The position numbers and the translations under genes were made by a program. The notes beneath the pieces are model-generated. The model searched no databases, was not told the DNA's origin, and was given only the letters and a program-made list of their open reading frames with translations. Below, in pieces: positions 21,146 through 30,357 of a stretch of DNA of 64,000 nucleotides. The stretch is taken from NCBI RefSeq assembly GCF_032854445.1, contig NC_088299.1:4003001-4067000 (forward strand), in the 5' to 3' direction. The first letter of the stretch is position 1. Each line of letters begins with the position of its first letter. The DNA is from Liolophura sinensis. Lineage: Eukaryota > Mollusca > Polyplacophora > Chitonida > Chitonidae.

Positions 21146-23433
21146 ATTGTTTGTTGGTTGGTTTTTGTAGTACGTTACACTTTTCGGTCTGTATGTGTTT
21201 ATACAACACGCTAGTAGCGTTACGTCAGAAAACGATGCGTTTTACTGCCGTTTTGGGGCCTTTATCTAACCCCCCACTACTGTAACATTCAATTTTACCC
21301 AGTGTACAACTTGACTTGATATTTTTACCACCCTCATTGGTTTTCCTGATAAGAGGGATATAGAGGATTCAGTAAAGAAGGAAACATTGCCGAGCAAGCC
21401 AAGATGACAGGCTTACAACTTCAAGAATGAAATGATTAAGGTTAATGCCACATTCTTAAATACAGTTTGCAACATGTTTTAGAGATACATGAAGTCACAC
21501 ACAACATATTGTAATGTGTAATCGAAAATAACAGTTATATATTACATTTGATAATCTGGTCAAATAGTGATATTGTATGTATTCCTCTCAACAAACTTGT
21601 AATCGTCATAATTCATTGAAGCAGAACGGGCACCTGCTTTTCTAAGACCTTAGGGCACCCGGGAGGGTTTGTTTTGCATTTAAATGGGGTTAACAAATAT
21701 TTGCCAAAACCTAATGAAGCGTGACAATGATGACCTCGTTCAAACCTATATCCTTAGCCTACCCCACCACATACCCATCCATTGCTACCAACTTTAGCAG
21801 CTAAGCGCAGTTGAACTTCTGCTCTTGTATAAACCTGTAGGGCAGTTCGACCTATCATGCATGTATGTACCTATACACATATAAACGTAGTAGTTTCTCA
21901 ATTCATAATATATACCTATACAGCCACCATCAACAACTGCGACAAGAGCATACTACGTGTACTTCGCCGAGAACTAAATAAATGTGGTCTACATATTCAT
22001 CTAATACATCGCGACGAACCATGCTTATATTTTGTGAATCACCGATTTCTGTACAGCTATTTCCAAAACGTCACATCAGAATTATATAATATATTAACAT
22101 GTGTGATGTGACTCATATAAACAATCGCTAACCTTCGATAATGTCAACAGGCAATTACTACCACATAATCGATGACACAAACAAAAATGTTATTGCATGT
22201 GGTAAGATGCATCGCGAATGTACGTAGTACATCGAGCCAGATGTCCCCTTTCGCAAAGCCATTTTGTACTGGTCCAAAATTTTACACAACAAAAATATTT
22301 GAAGTTTGATGTCAAATTTAGCAGAAATTGTACTTATTATACTGTAATTTATTTGATGCATGTGTATAAGAGTTTAGTTTGAATTACAATTTTTGGTTAA
22401 AGCTGACATACTGACCATACTGACCGTATCATTAAGTACACATGGTTTCACATTTCGTTACTATTGTTTCTCCTTGGGCCTCCGTGGCCGAGGGTGACCC
22501 AGGAGCATCTCACAAATTCGGTTGCTGTGAGTTCAAATCCAGCTCACGCTAGCTTTTTCTCCCCTCCTCCGTGGGAAGCTCTGTCAGCAACCTGTAGACG
22601 GTCGTGGGTTTCCTCCCACATTAACGCTGGCCAACGTTATATAAATGAAATATTCTTGAGTACGGGCGTAAAACCCCAATCAAATAAATATATATTGTTT
22701 CCCTGTCTAATCAATATTTCTGATATTGTAATGCGAGTAAATTTCGGATACTTTATCCAGTACCAAGGCTAAATTCTTTCCCCGTCTAACCAACATTTTT
22801 GAGATTGTAATGCGGGTAAATTTCGGACACTTTATCCAATACCAGGGTTAAATTGTTTCCCGGTCTAATCAATATTTCTGATATTGTAATGCGGGTAAAT
22901 TTCGGATACTTTATCCACCAAGGTGTTTCTGGAAATAGTACCGTACTTTTAACTTTAAAAAGATAACAAAGTGAACTTCTCGGAATTGTCGTTCCTTGCC
23001 GAGCTTTAACCAATCCCAGATACAGCTGATGTTCTGGTTGGACAATAGAGATGGAAAACCAGGCAAGTTCTAGTTGAACAATGGCGGTATACACCTATTG
23101 ATAACTGGTTGAACAAAACTGTTTCTATTATAACATATCTTCACTCTGATTTTTCGAAACGGAAATTAAATTTTGTGTAACATTCGGAACTATAAAATTA
23201 AAACTAGATTGGCATTATGTATGTCCACTTACATTCTGAATACCATACATTGGCAACGTATGTAGAAGGTTTCCGTAATATTCAGAATCTGGCCTGGTAT
23301 TGACAGTCGTTCGTGAAACGTCTGAAAGGCTTCGTGTCCATAACGGCTTGGGAGGATTTGGTTCCAAAAATCTGTCAGAAAACTCACTGCGCCGCCAGTC
23401 GTTGTTGTACTGTGCATAACGTGGATCACCCAT
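9618..23433 (-). CDS. DEG/ENaC-family sodium channel, 13 exons, 674 residues
   Basis: Thirteen exons joined in phase give 2025 bases with one stop. Members are trimeric plasma-membrane Na+ channels (amiloride-sensitive, acid-, peptide- or force-gated). A 134-residue cytosolic N-terminus leads to TM1 at about 135-155 (KFFWSVVFLVMIAATL). Then come the large extracellular domain with NNFTKFLTDDYGACYSFN, VYGSCENP, ACQSICPHSYVMKECGCFDP and CDCPNPCSETAYD-WP, the pre-TM2 stretch RRNFVKLNVFYRDLNFETLS, and TM2 with SDIGGSIGLY and the G-L-S filter (592-594). A cytosolic tail of about 65 residues follows. The family's pre-TM1 His-Gly motif reads Val-Gly here (TSCVGP, 121-122). The start ATG (23433) is the first clear Met, but an upstream non-coding exon cannot be excluded. 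The subfamily (FMRFamide-gated, ASIC-like or other) and the stimulus cannot be assigned from the sequence alone. Confidence 0.93.
10460..10535 (-). CDS. DEG/ENaC exon 12
   Basis: The 76 bases are bounded by acceptor CTCTACAG and donor GTATGTG. With two bases carried over from exon 11 it reads R-RNFVKLNVFYRDLNFETL then SEEADYP, the palm strand leading into TM2. The exon ends in phase 0. Confidence 0.92.
10815..11115 (+). repeat. Dispersed repeat D, copy 1 (channel intron 11)
   Basis: It shares long blocks with the reverse complement of 18808-19110: GACACTATAGACTGAAAAGA, TATCTGGTGGTGCC, CAGCCAGTGAGAGTTGTTAA, GTTCGTGTAAACTC and CCTACGTCCAACATT. An internal G-rich tract near 11003-11023 is expanded. 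There is no coding potential. Confidence 0.75.
11400..11745 (+). repeat. Dispersed repeat E, copy in channel intron 11
   Basis: It shares AAGTAGCCTGC, a TAATCAAGAGATATAAAATA block, a GCAAAAATGAA block and a TTCGTTTTAGAGTTCTTTTC block, in the same order, with 26200-26575. Identity is moderate, suggesting an old family. Confidence 0.6.
11939..12024 (-). CDS. DEG/ENaC exon 11
   Basis: The 86 bases run from acceptor TTATTTTTCAG to donor GTCAGT. The frame reads NALIDKVCRSESTKGSCNDL then LRKPPSEQ and ends with two bases of an Arg codon, which joins exon 12 in frame. A second AG 13 bases downstream opens another frame that would hit a stop in exon 12, so the first AG is preferred. Confidence 0.85.
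12387..12444 (-). CDS. DEG/ENaC exon 10
   Basis: The 58 bases run from acceptor TTTTAG to donor GTGAGT. With the carried-over bases it reads S-ETAYDTRPSSREWPEDGYL, the family's Y---S---WP stretch after the CPNPC motif. Confidence 0.92.
12624..12812 (+). repeat. Dispersed repeat C, 5' part (channel intron 9)
   Basis: It contains GGGGACTGAGCATCCCCCAG, TATGGTCCCTTTGCATTGTT and CCTAGACTAGTGACATCTAA, matching the 5' portions of copies at 39160, 44450 and 54140. Confidence 0.6.
13237..13315 (-). CDS. DEG/ENaC exon 9
   Basis: The 79 bases run from acceptor CTTCACAG to donor GTAATA. It reads E-LDCMENTELKVMIEGSLT then CDCPNPC, the C-x-CP-PC cysteine motif of the extracellular domain. Two bases of the next codon remain. 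Confidence 0.93.
14001..14157 (+). repeat. SINE family A, 5'-truncated (channel intron 8)
   Basis: This is a good copy of the 3' half: ACGTGGGAAGGTCTTTCAAC, AACCTGCGGATGG, CATAATGCTGGCC, GTCGTATAAGTGAAATATTC, then ACACCAATCAAATAAAT. It is antisense to the channel gene. Confidence 0.85.
14266..14389 (-). CDS. DEG/ENaC exon 8
   Basis: The 124 bases run from acceptor CGTTTCAG to donor GTAAGAC. It reads ACQSICPHSYVMKECGCFDP then SVRRLYPLNVREKYSPCANE, the C---C-------C-C cysteine motif that anchors the thumb domain in this family. Confidence 0.94.
14828..14917 (-). CDS. DEG/ENaC exon 7
   Basis: The 90 bases are 30 codons in phase 0, with acceptor GTCTCCAG and donor GTAAGA. It reads VNISRLGGVYGSCENPGTF then REFGFEYSRA, the R-----YG-C motif preceding exon 8's cysteine cluster. 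Confidence 0.93.
15279..15413. repeat. Two-copy tandem duplication, 69-bp unit (channel intron 6)
   Basis: The block CCTATAACGTAAAGCCAAAC ... CTATTCAAATGTAG is repeated once, at 15279 and about 15348, with a few substitutions. Confidence 0.7.
16121..16284 (-). CDS. DEG/ENaC exon 6
   Basis: The 164 bases run from acceptor TTTTGTCCAG to donor GTAAGTG. It reads G-FQLMMFLQVDEYLTGIA, then GYGLRVTVNYPKTMPFPSSD and GMFVSAGMETDIGVKM, the family's G-L-----------Y P stretch of the palm domain. It ends in phase 0. Confidence 0.93.
16371..16432. repeat. Alternating purine-pyrimidine tract (GT/GC)
   Basis: About 60 bases of nearly unbroken GT and GC dinucleotides with a GCGCGCGCG core lie in channel intron 5. 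Such tracts can adopt Z-DNA; this is inference from sequence. Confidence 0.7.
16650..16925 (+). repeat. Degenerate tandem repeat (CAATTCAATGGACAAAC type)
   Basis: Units of about 16-34 bases built around GGACAGATCAATTCAATGG are repeated with many changes over about 270 bases in channel intron 5. Confidence 0.7.
17066..17181 (-). CDS. DEG/ENaC exon 5
   Basis: The 116 bases run from acceptor CTTCCAG to donor GTGAGT. It reads N-NFTKFLTDDYGACYSFNQI then KLGSSHEPLQKSYRRGSRY, including the family signature NFT-F----YG-CY-FN. Confidence 0.95.
18298..18357 (+). repeat. SINE family A, strongly diverged 3' fragment
   Basis: AAAAGTGAAATAATCTTGGA, ATACGACAAAATGTATCGAT and CAAGTCAAT resemble the family's end. 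It is recognisable only by block order. Confidence 0.4.
18388..18468 (-). CDS. DEG/ENaC exon 4
   Basis: The 81 bases run from acceptor TTTTTCAG to donor GTAAGT. With carried-over bases it reads A-TTRYAMSHQIDEMVLSC then AFEGRTCEV, the C-F-G--C motif preceding NFT-F. Start and end phases fit both neighbours. Confidence 0.93.
18707..18815 (+). repeat. Minisatellite, ~28-bp unit, about 4 copies
   Basis: CTGGGACCATTTTAGCAAAA plus CTATAAT is repeated four times with small changes in channel intron 3, directly before repeat D. Confidence 0.85.
18808..19110 (-). repeat. Dispersed repeat D, copy 2 in opposite orientation (channel intron 3)
   Basis: The reverse complement matches 10815-11115 in block order over about 290 bases. 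Together the two copies form an inverted pair about 7.7 kb apart that flanks exons 4-11 of the channel. Confidence 0.75.
19190..19280 (+). repeat. Dispersed repeat C, 3' fragment
   Basis: TTGACAAGAGGCTGTATTTC and TGACCATTTGCCAGCTG match the 3' part of repeat C. Confidence 0.55.
19300..19475 (-). CDS. DEG/ENaC exon 3
   Basis: The 176 bases run from acceptor CCTATTTCAG to donor GTAAGT. It reads GPGPGRNKRFIDNFQRMQNG and ends SQEELKYLIGLEN. This lineage-variable extracellular segment lies between TM1 and the first cysteine motif. Less conserved than other exons, but phase and splice sites agree. Confidence 0.85.
20148..20226. repeat. Microsatellite (TATG)n
   Basis: About 19 copies of TATG with one TATA interruption, in channel intron 2. 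Confidence 0.95.
20536..21009 (-). CDS. DEG/ENaC exon 2 (TM1)
   Basis: The 474 bases are 158 codons with acceptor TTTTTTAG and donor GTATTT. A charged cytosolic part (RRFNGMQEDK, ESESTEVIKETDD) is followed by FAERTSCVGPPYI, then TM1 (KFFWSVVFLVMIAATLTNLY). After TM1 comes the conserved start of the extracellular domain, with TITIGYSALTFPMVTVCNMN and AVRKS. The FP-VT-CN-N motif is diagnostic of the family. Confidence 0.95.
22475..22695 (+). repeat. SINE family A, nearly full length (channel intron 1)
   Basis: It has a tRNA-like head (GGGCCTCCGTGGCCGAGG, A-box like), a B box (GAGTTCAAATCCAGC), then TGGGAAGCTCTGTCAGCAAC and AAATATTCTTGAGTACGG, and an AATCAAATAAAT tail. It is the best copy for seeing the tRNA origin (Leu/Ser-like head). 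Confidence 0.88.
22697..22925 (+). repeat. Tandem repeat, ~82-bp unit, about 2.8 copies
   Basis: TCAATATTTCTGATATTGTA, ATGCGGGTAAATTTCGG and ACTTTATCCAATACCA recur three times in channel intron 1, right after a SINE tail. Confidence 0.85.
23233..23433 (-). CDS. DEG/ENaC exon 1 (start codon)
   Basis: The ATG at 23433-23431 opens MGDPRYAQYNNDWRRSEF ... LPMYGIQN, 67 codons, then donor GTAAGTGG. There is no signal peptide, as expected for a cytosolic N-terminus. The stretch TTTACAG directly before the ATG could be an acceptor, so a 5' UTR intron is possible. Support is splice site and phase rather than family conservation. Confidence 0.75.
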
Positions 23434-25202
23434 TCTGTAAATCACTTAAAGTCACCTGCAAAACTCGTAGACGTCCTTAGTGACTCCTCACACTTCCAAT
23501 CGTGATGTTAACAAGAAAAGCGATATTCTTGAAATTAGACCTATGCGCTGCCAGTCATTGTTTCTGGAATTGTTGTTGTTGAAATAAGTGAATATAAAGG
23601 ACGTGTCTGTTCCCTTAGACGAACTTGAGTGCTTACTGCTGTCACCACAAAGCCTGTGCATATTTGTTATGAACGCTGTGGATGGTAGCAAGGACGTCTT
23701 AACTCCCCTCCTGTGGTCAGGAAAGCACCCTAGTGCTTGGCCATGGACGGCAGCCTCTACCTATGGCTGTTCTCACGTCAACACACAAAAAACCAGTTCT
23801 GACTAATCCCTCTAGCTTTTGTCACCTGGACAGACCCAGTGGTATAAATTAACCAACTTTGGCTGAGCCAGATACGGTTGATTAAACCAGATGTGCAGCA
23901 ACCCCCGCCCCGTACCCCCCCCCCCCCCCACCTCCCCACTTACAAACCCGCCACCCCACTCATGTCATATAAACGCCTCACAGTCAAAAGTTCATCTGAT
24001 TTTGACAAGTGCAGAAATCTTAAACCCCATTGTGGGGACGGTGGGGGGGGGGGGGGGGGGGGGCAGATGAATATATCCAGGCTACTCGTCCTTAATTGTT
24101 TCATTAATGTTGATGAGTGGAAAAAATGGAAGGTAAGTGCTATTCAACAAACATTGGACTGCGCAAACATTGGTAGGTTATTGTTACCACGGTCCCAAAA
24201 GCGGTGACAGAAGGGAGAATTATACAACCCACGGTAATAGTGGGTAGCTTTGTGTTACCACGGCACCACAAGCGGTGACAGAAGGGTTCATAAAGGTCAC
24301 TAGATAACGAACTGTACATAAGTAAAAAAACATTTGAATGATTAAGTAAAGGTATTTCAGATACTGCTTTAATGGTCTTTCTACTCCTGCTTATTTCATC
24401 TTAATAGTTGTTTTGTGTGTGTGTGTGGCATGAAAACCTCAAAAATATGAAACAGGTGACTTTAATTTCTTTTTACATATTCTTTCGCATTGGTTACTAT
24501 GAGTGACGATATGAAATAAGCAAATAACATAGCCTAGCAGCACTGAGTATTTTTTATATCAATTTTCCAGAGGCTATTTTCTATCTGAAGCCCTCCACAT
24601 ACTGCATGTAGTGCCGAATGACTGATCCATTCAGTTGTTCATGACGACCCATTGCATTGGTATAGTGAACTCACGTGGTCGCCATTATTGCTGTACCTCC
24701 GAAAACTGTTATGGTAAACAAGTCGGAAAATACGGCACTCGTGAGTAGTTAGGACTCGAGAATGACAAGGCAGCACGCTTGATAAATATGAAGTACAGAA
24801 TGATCACTGCTCAGACCAGGTACAAAAATGGAGTCGTGACATGTAGGCTACTCTCATGGCTGTAAGACGGGAGTCTCGATTTGAATCGGTGGTGAGAATC
24901 ATTACAAACCAATTCAAGGTTCATCACCCGGTTATATTCATATACAATGTGTATATCACATATACATATCTCATGGTGGGAGTGTGAATGTCAGAAGATC
25001 TTTCATACCTGCTCATTCTTATCCATGTCACGAAAGGTTTTATTTTGAGGAAAATAACGAATCGCTCCAAAATGAAAGGCATATGTTTTTTGTTCAAAAG
25101 GAGGGAGAAAATCCCTTTTTTGAAAAAAAAATGAAAACAGGTTTATGTCGTCTCTAAATTAAAAGTTGTTTCTATGTTGCCTAAGTTCAAATTACTAAGG
25201 AC
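23434..25202. other. Non-coding stretch upstream of the channel gene
   Basis: This should contain the channel promoter, which I cannot point to. It also holds a C run (about 23918-23928) and a G run (about 24043-24063) in low-complexity sequence. A two-copy direct repeat lies at about 24172-24290 (GTTACCACGGTCCCAAAAGC type, units about 75 bases apart). Confidence 0.5.
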
Positions 25203-25408
25203 CCTGCGTGCCCGAGGGGTTGGCAAGCTAACGTAGCACTATGGTGGAAGGAAACCCGACAGCGCCAGGAGAGAAGACAAGGGACACGACCATCCGCAGC
25301 GTTACTGGCAGACTTACAACGTGAGAGGAAGCCAACATGAGCTGAACTTGAATTCACAGCGACCACACTGTTGATTCATCCCTGGGTCATTCTTCTGCGC
25401 TAGCATGC
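25203..25408 (-). repeat. SINE family A, scrambled reverse copy
   Basis: ACTATGGTGGAAGGAAACCC, CACGACCATCCGCAGC, GAGAGGAAGCCAACATGAGC and CACAGCGACCACACTG are the complement of the family's middle. A head-like piece (GTGCCCGAGGGGTTGGC) precedes it in the other orientation. Confidence 0.65.
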
Positions 25409-27719
25409 TTATCTCCAGGTCACATAAGCTGTTTTATTCCAAACACCAACACAGTGGTCAAGGCCATTGGTCTTTATAGCGAGTTACCACAGATATCAAT
25501 TTTTTCACAAACAAAATGTCCTGTAATTAGTCCATGATCCAGTCATTATGAATGTACCCGGTGTCAGTATAGTGTGACTGGATGGGGTGTCATGTCTGGT
25601 GTCTTTGGCATGACACTTCAGTGGCGGCATATATAAGTTAGTCACACTGCAGCAGACCTGGAGAAACAACCAATAATCAGGGGACTTAGAAGAACTTCAG
25701 TGTCGGACTTATCAGAACTATCAATGTCACGTCATTGTTAGGCCTACTATCTGTTTCAGTACAGAACACGGTAGAATCTAATGTTATAAAACCATTTTAT
25801 TGGGTTGGAAAAATTCTAAAAAAAATAAATTGAACTGTTTTCCCGCTCAGTGTTTAATGGCCTTTCATCTGATGTATAATTCATTTTAGTGTTTTCGTAG
25901 CGTTTAATTTTATATCTGGTATCATGAATTCTGATTGCAGTGGGTGAATAAAAGCTGTGTGCGGTTTTTTGTTCTTTAAATCAGTACACTCACGCTTCCA
26001 AACCTGTTAAATATCGAAGCTCCCATACGAAATGAGGTAACACAGGTATTATTCTGGACTTACAAGGCCAGACGTAATGTTGTATATTTAGAATGGTGAC
26101 TCTGATTTGAAGGATTCAGTCAAAATGACTGAAATCTATTTCTCAATATGTAGTCTATGATATAGCCTAACATATAAATGTACACAAAAACTTCTTAGCG
26201 TTTTTCTTAAGGCGAAAAAATGTCTTTAAACTACAGTTTCCACAAGTCCCTAGCGGTCAATCGGGAAATTAAGTAGCCTGCTGTGGTGAAGTCAACGATG
26301 ATAGCTGTCAAAGCAAGTTTGTCGAGGGAAAACCCGAAATAGGGGCGCAAAGCTTTTCCAGAGTTCTTAGTATGTTCAATCATCACGTCTTTTCCGAATA
26401 TTTTCGATCTTTCACAGAAAACATGCATAAAAGAAGGTGATTATTAAGAAATATAAAATATGCGTCAAAAATGAATTTTGTTCTATTTTTTTATTTGTTT
26501 GGCATGTCTATTTTCATTGTCCATTTTCCCCTTTTTTTCATTCTCAAACCACACTCTTCGTTTTATAGTACCTTTTCATGTAGCAGTATTAGTATTGCTC
26601 AGTGTACAGAACAGATCCGTTTTCGAAATTGGACTCAGTCAGTCAAATAACTTTTTATTACCACCACCAAGTAGGTTATTTTTTGACGGCATGTTTTTGT
26701 GTGTCTATTAGTCTGTCACCAACGCTAAGGTAAAAGTTATGCGGGGACTGTGATGAAAGTTTTAACGCGCAGGTTGCAGTTGACCTCAGGCCAAGGACTA
26801 ATCAAATCAATGTTGACGGTGATTCAAGGATCCTGAAATAGTTGAAACGCTTTTTCGCCACTGACAAATAGAACACGCAGAGTAATGTCCCTTTGTTTGT
26901 AGTGCAGAAAGGATGGAAATTTCAAACACTTTGTGCGTTCCTTTTATTTACTATTGCAAGCTGCGGAATACCATTGCCACTTATTTAAGTCATTTAAAAG
27001 TCTTTCTCTTTAATCTTTGAGTTGCAAAGAAGGCTCTCCATGACCTAATTTAGGTCGTATAAAATGTCACTCAGTTTAAGTCGATATATTGATCTTACGG
27101 TAGATATACAAGACGAAAAAATAAAAAACAAGAAAACAGCATTAATATGAGTTCTATTGCAAAAACATCATAAGCTAATTACCCTTCACAGTCAAGGTCA
27201 TACCATGTGCCAGATCAAAGCTGTATGACCTGAGAACGTTCATTGAACATACTAACATTCAATCCAGATGTTTGTGAGAATAGCAATAATTGGCCGATGT
27301 CAAGGTATTGACTGGAGAAAAGTGTCAAAATCGATTGAGTGGACAATTGTACATAACTATTAATGGCGACGTCTTACAGGATTGCCAAAATGTGGCTTTT
27401 GATAGTCTTAGCATCGAGTCCAACATCCGTTCCCAACTCGTGCGGCATTAACGACTAATAATCCCTAAACCCATTTTCAAACAACCTAAAAGCACGACAT
27501 CCCCAAAGAAATAATCTATTTATAGTAAGTAATGCTGGTAACATGCAAGACAGAAGCAGTCAGCATGTTTCTGTGAAGTGGAGAAGACAACGGATATTCT
27601 AGACATGACGTCATTGACATAATTGCCAAGTGGAGAACATATTTTGCTAACAACGGTGTTATGCTCACTGTAGAATTTAAGAAACTTATAGCAAATATAT
27701 AATATTAAGACGATTATTA
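25409..27719. other. Non-coding stretch with repeat E copy
   Basis: Apart from repeat E at about 26200-26575, I see only AT-rich unique DNA and no exon-like reading frame. Confidence 0.45.
26200..26575 (+). repeat. Dispersed repeat E, second long copy
   Basis: It shares AAATTAAGTAGCCTGCTG, a TTAAGAAATATAAAATATGC block, a CAAAAATGAATTTT block and a CTTCGTTTTATAGTACC block with 11400-11745, in the same order. Confidence 0.6.
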
Positions 27720-27880
27720 AGATATTAAGAAGTTAGGGTTTTATTATAACTGTTCATATAAATGCATAAATAGTAGCAAATCACACGCCCCCCAGCACCA
27801 TGGCTGAAGCAGAATTAAGAAAACATGCAGTGATGTTAACTGCAATTTATTAGACGTCACTGGCTTAGAATTACTCAAAG
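27720..27880 (-). repeat. Dispersed repeat C, reverse copy
   Basis: GTTAGGGTTTTATT, ATAAATAGTAGCAAATCACA, TTAACTGCAATTTATTAGAC and GTCACTGG are the complement of repeat C's central part; the closest match is 56700-56885. Confidence 0.65.
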
Positions 27881-28203
27881 GCGATTGATGAGTATCAGTA
27901 TTAAACGTTTTCATTGCAATAATATGGACAGCCAAGAAATCGATATGTAGTGCTTGTGGTGGTAGGCGTTACAGGCAATTTGGCTGTGAGATTGGGTCAT
28001 TTTACAGGCAGGTGACTATAAAGGCGACACGTTACAGAGAAACAGACTACAGTGTAGTTACATGTACTAATTACCGATAAGTAGATTGTGCAGCTACACA
28101 TTGTGCCATGCTTATCATTAAAGGTTGTTATGCTTTCCTGTTAACAAGTCCAGCATGTTACATGTAGTCACGTGTTCCACGCCGCTCACGCAATCAAGAT
28201 AGA

Positions 28204-28428
28204 GGGGAGTTTGTGGCCGAGGTGGTTAGCGGCCAGCAAGAACTCAATAGCCTCTCACCAATCCGTCGCTGCGAGTTCAAGTGAAGCTCATGCTGGCTTC
28301 CTTTCCGGTCGTACGTGGCGAAGGTCTGTCTGCAACATGGGGATGGTCGTGGGTTTACCCTACATTCTGTCCGGTTTCCTCCCACCATAATGCTGGCCGC
28401 CGTCGTATAAGTGAAATATTCTTGAGTG
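28204..28428 (+). repeat. SINE family A, long copy with missing tail
   Basis: It has the head TTTGTGGCCGAGGTGGTTAG, GCTGGCTTCCTTTCCGGTCG, CGTGGCGAAGGTCTGTCTGC and GTATAAGTGAAATATTCTTG. The AAAT tail is replaced by a second B-box-like piece (TTCAAGTCCAGCTCATGCTG at about 28431-28450), a nested or recombined SINE. Confidence 0.8.
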
Positions 28429-29932
28429 AATTCAAGTCCAGCTCATGCTGGTTTCCCCCCGGGCTGTCTCCCGCTTACTGTCACCAAGGCCCCAACATTT
28501 CAGCCATATCGTGGGGACTACGGCGATTCAGTGCGGGACAATGAGACGTGCATTGTAAGAGACATTTGTTAGCACAGGATACTGTGGTCCATACAGCTTT
28601 AGTGTTGGGGTGAGAGCCCGAAGATAATCACCAATACATCTCCTTAACTGTATTAATTGATCAATGCAAGACATGACATCTGCTAGAGACAGAATCTTCA
28701 TCCATATCTACATGATAAAAATCGATTTTAATTTGAAGATGGCACAGGCTACCGAACAAAGGTGTCAACCAATGTGCTAACTGTGCTTAAGGTGATTGCA
28801 CTGGCAATGAGAGAGAGAGAGGCTAAATTTACCGATTCTCTCTATCTAAAAACGGACCTGAATCTGCAGACCCAGTGGTGTTAGATTATCGCTTTTGCTA
28901 AGTTGGCTAAAGTAAATACGCACCGCACAATATTAGCTAATGATTTGATTTTTACCGGAAGTACTACCAGACAACCCCATGGTTACCGTTACAGTGATGA
29001 AAGCTAAACAATGCTGTTACGACGTTCCGTGCGGATAATGACAATCCCATGGTTACAGTTACAGTGATCAAAGCTAAGCCATGCTGTTACGATGTTCCGT
29101 GTGGATAATCTAATCTCTGAAGCCATGTTGATTTTGTTTCAGCAATAATGATATCACTGATATTGATCAAAGGAATTTATTTATCTCTACGCGCGCTTCA
29201 AAGGACTGAATTCTCTTAGAGTAGGAAGACTGGACTGCCGGATCGCTTACAATACATACCAAGAAATAATTTATCCTTGTACTGTCAAGAAGTAGAGTAT
29301 ATTTATTTTTAACTTATTTATGTTCCTTATGTCACGTGGTGTGTGTGAATGGCGAGGTGCTGTGTGTCAAGGATCCCTGCGAGGAGAGTGAGATACGTTT
29401 TCCTGTCACGCGCAATGGGCAGTGATTCGTAGATACGCTGGCATGCATACGCCTTCCACCTAAAATAATAATCACTTCAGCTTAGTGACTAGAAAATTTT
29501 CACTATACACCAATGGTGGGAACGTACTTTCTTAAGCAAACTTCACAATAATTTCTTCCAAAGGTGAAAATATCAGTATAAAAATTTGGTTCCATGTGAT
29601 TGGCCTTTAGTATTACCGGTACGATTAAAATCAATAATCAGGATTGTGGATGCTATTCAGAAAGTGACTTTAATTTGTTAGTTGTGAGCGGCCTTTTGGC
29701 TGAATAGTGTAGACGACTAACATAAAATGATGACAGTTACTCGTCTGACATCACGGCATCGCGGATATGATCCAAGAAGCCCAAAATAGAATTCAAGCAA
29801 TGGTTTCAATTCGGTCAAAAGAAGAAAATCTAGCAAAATTAAGCAACGATATTTTCTATCATACACGTTGCTTTCAATCGTCTGTCCCACGTTTTTACGC
29901 ATTTTTTTTGGCTTCACTGCTATACAAATATT
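28429..29932. other. Non-coding stretch with a duplicated 66-bp block
   Basis: It holds a SINE-like relic with a CAACATTTCAGCCATATCG block (about 28493-28512), a 66-bp tandem duplication at 28978-29110, and a short Cys-rich frame near 29325-29385 discussed as a finding. There is no firm gene. Confidence 0.45.
28978..29110 (+). repeat. Tandem duplication, 66-bp unit, 2 copies
   Basis: CCATGGTTACCGTTACAGTG ... GTTCCGTGCGGATAAT is repeated immediately with about 7 substitutions. Confidence 0.85.
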
Positions 29933-30058
29933 GATTTATTTACCGATTTCTTTGGTGCTTTACGCCGCACTCAAGAATATTTTACTTATAAGACGGCGAC
30001 AAGCATTAAGGTGGGAGGAAATATGGGACACCCACGACCAACCACAGGTTGCTGCATT
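29933..30058 (-). repeat. SINE family A, reverse fragment
   Basis: GGTGCTTTACGCCGCACTCA, AGAATATTTTACTTATAAGA, AAGGTGGGAGGAAAT and CCCACGACCA blocks match the complement of the family's 3' half. Confidence 0.75.
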
Positions 30059-30188
30059 ATAAAAATAAGGGCGAGCGTAATGGTTCCGTGGTTCATTGAA
30101 GGAAATTTCTTTACAAATAAAAAAAAATCCCGCCAATTAATTTGCCTCACACAGCTAGAATCAAGTTAACGGTTGATATTAAGATAAC

Positions 30189-30190
<2 letters not shown>

Positions 30191-30245
<55 letters not shown>
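30191..30245. repeat. Microsatellite (TA)n
   Basis: About 27 uninterrupted TA units directly abut the palindrome that follows. Confidence 0.97.
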
Positions 30246-30247
<2 letters not shown>

Positions 30248-30357
30248 GCTTTAGCATAAAGTACATTTAATAGAGCATTGTATACATGTTAATTAGTACA
30301 TATGTACTAATTAACATGTATACAATGCTCTATTAAATGTACTTTATGCTAAAGCGT
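30246..30357. repeat. Perfect 112-bp palindrome, no spacer
   Basis: The two 56-base arms are exact reverse complements, meeting at the centre between 30301 and 30302 (ACAT|ATGT). I checked base by base and found no mismatch. The left arm starts ACGCTTTAGCATAAAGTAC. It is joined on its left to a pure TA run. It could be a foldback element remnant, a replication hairpin product, or an assembly artefact. Confidence 0.95.

Noticed and set aside
23878-24207. 109-codon plus frame rich in Pro and Gly
   Set aside because: It arises from C and G homopolymer runs.
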